Below are positions 63,121-64,000 of a stretch of 64,000 nucleotides of DNA, in pieces. The position numbers and the translations under genes were made by a program. Under the pieces are notes generated by a model, which saw only the letters and a program-made list of their open reading frames with translations, had not been told where the DNA came from and made no database searches. The DNA is from Karalla daura (lineage: Eukaryota > Chordata > Actinopteri > Chaetodontiformes > Leiognathidae): the NCBI GenBank assembly GCA_029224185.1, contig CM055201.1, positions 6,222,251 through 6,286,250 on the forward strand, given 5' to 3'. How positions within the stretch are numbered: position 1 is the first letter of the stretch; the number at the start of each line of letters is the position of its first letter.

Positions 63121-63236
63121 GTTTCAGGGTTTTTGTTTTTCTGTTTTTGTTTCTCTCGGTTGTGTTCTGAAGTGATCCTCTTGATTTGATGGAGTTTCTG
63201 TGTTAGACTGGTTAATAAAAGGAATTTGACAACCAA
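63121..63236 (+). other. LINE 3' UTR with AATAAA
   Basis: A 116-base, T- and G-rich tail of the element. AATAAA is at 63214-63219, about 17 bases before the junction with the CT array. The last unique bases are GACAACCAAC, and there is no A tail or terminal tandem repeat other than the target-like pentamers. Confidence 0.75.
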
Positions 63237-63389
63237 CCTCTCCTCTCCTCTCCTCTCCTCTTCTCTCCTCTCTCCTCTCCCCTGCTCCCCTCCTATCTCC
63301 TCTCCTCTCCTCTCCTCTCCTCTCCTCTCCTCTCCTCTCCTCTCCTCTCCTCTCCTCTCCTCTCCTCTCCTCTCCTCTCCTCTCCTCTC
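63237..63389. repeat. (TCCTC)n pentanucleotide array, 3' flank of the LINE
   Basis: Same unit and orientation as the 5' flank. It holds the variant segments TTCTCTCC (about 63261) and CCCCTGCTCCCCTCCTATCT (63279-63298), which also occur near the 5' junction at about 57571 and 57581. After these it is about 18 near-perfect pentamers. Confidence 0.95.
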
Positions 63390-63742
63390 ACCACTGACTG
63401 TTAAATGAACAGAGTGCCTAGTGGGTATATCACTAACTCCATTAGGCAGAGACTGTTCGCCTTAAGGTGCAGCCTGGTGTGAGATCCGCGTGTGCACACA
63501 CATGTACTGTACCTTCAAATGGTGAGAGCAAGGGTAGGGAGGGAAGGGGGAGAAAAAAGGGCAAAGGAAGGAGGCGGAGAGTAGCCACGTTGTGTGTGGA
63601 TTAACTGCATGTGTGGGCGGACTGCAGTCATAAACCATTGAGGTCAAATTTGCAAAGACTGAAGATAAGCAACCACATTCACCATTTCCATCCATCGAAA
63701 GGTGGAACAGCCATTAAATTAATGACCTGGTTTCACCGCCTG

Positions 63743-63779
<37 letters not shown>

Positions 63780-64000
63780 AATGTATGTGGGTAGGTATAG
63801 AAGCCTCCAAAAGGAACCAGCGATAATGTAAATGATCACATGAAAGATGAGCTGGGATAAGGGCGACCAGAAGGGGTAAGCCCACTTGAACAAATGTGCA
63901 ACATATGATGTATAGAATACCAGCCACGGTCGTAGCTTCTCGGCATGAATTAATCATATTTATCTGTCACAGTGGACATGACCCATTGGTTGCGGATGTA
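63390..64000. other. Non-coding region with a (GT)n array
   Basis: Unique sequence after the microsatellite with a (TG)n array at 63745-63775. No gene seen up to the end of the window. Confidence 0.6.
63745..63775. repeat. (TG)n microsatellite
   Basis: About 15 perfect TG units. Confidence 0.95.

Larger units (their letters stand above)
57630..63236 (+). mobile_element. Tx1-type (L1 superfamily) LINE in a (TCCTC)n microsatellite
   Basis: A 5.6 kb non-LTR retrotransposon with a roughly 150-base 5' leader, ORF1, ORF2 and a 116-base 3' UTR. The order of RRM-like region and CCHC in ORF1, then endonuclease, reverse transcriptase and C-terminal CCHC in ORF2, is that of the L1/Tx1 group. No poly(A) tail is present. 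An AATAAA lies at 63214-63219, and the element runs straight into CT-rich pentamers. Known fish members of the Tx1 clade insert into fixed targets, including (TC)n and (TTC)n microsatellites, which fits this position. ORF2 is open throughout and ORF1 has one frameshift, so the insertion is young. The 5' boundary is judged only by where pentamers stop. Confidence 0.9.

Overview
The window looks like non-coding DNA from a ray-finned (teleost) fish. Four things point that way: abundant di-, tetra- and pentanucleotide microsatellites; many decayed copies of a dispersed repeat of a type common in teleost genomes; a tRNA-Ser gene of vertebrate type; and a nearly complete Tx1-type (L1 superfamily) non-LTR retrotransposon. 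I found no exon of a cellular protein-coding gene. Apart from the retrotransposon, the open frames are short, unrelated to any family I recognise, or made of microsatellite sequence. The stretch is most likely a large intergenic region or intron. The species cannot be named from the sequence.

Layout. 1-2147: unique sequence with (GGA)n and (GT)n arrays. 2148-2231: a tRNA-Ser(TGA) gene. 2232-34789: mostly unique AT-rich DNA with several decayed repeat copies, a LINE fragment (11150-11455, minus strand), two local direct-repeat families (8.2-8.6 kb and 30.6-31.3 kb), a (TA)n array and a 45-base G run. 34790-35062 and 51405-51603: two long GATA-type arrays in opposite orientation. 35063-57143: more unique DNA, repeat remnants, a 34-base C run, a 27-base G run and a small CpG-rich patch near 47 kb.

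57358-63389 is the main feature. A 5.6 kb LINE (about 57630-63236) lies inside a (TCCTC)n pentanucleotide microsatellite, with arrays of the same unit and orientation on both sides. ORF1 has an RRM-like region and a CCHC zinc knuckle. It is split by a one-base frameshift in a run of eight G, just before a 30-bp minisatellite. ORF2 is open for about 1,325 codons, with an apurinic-type endonuclease, a reverse transcriptase (YADD) and a C-terminal CCHC finger. ORF1 stops two bases before the first ATG of ORF2. The element ends without a poly(A) tail, directly against the CT-rich repeat. Some fish Tx1-clade elements are known to target microsatellites, so this is plausibly a microsatellite-specific retrotransposon using a pentanucleotide target. 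It is the best candidate here for something new.

The two flanks share a block of rare variant units. This suggests that they are copies of one target locus, either a long target-site duplication or a later array duplication. Together the two ORFs would form the RNP for target-primed reverse transcription. With ORF1 frameshifted, this copy probably cannot move on its own unless the extra G is an assembly error.
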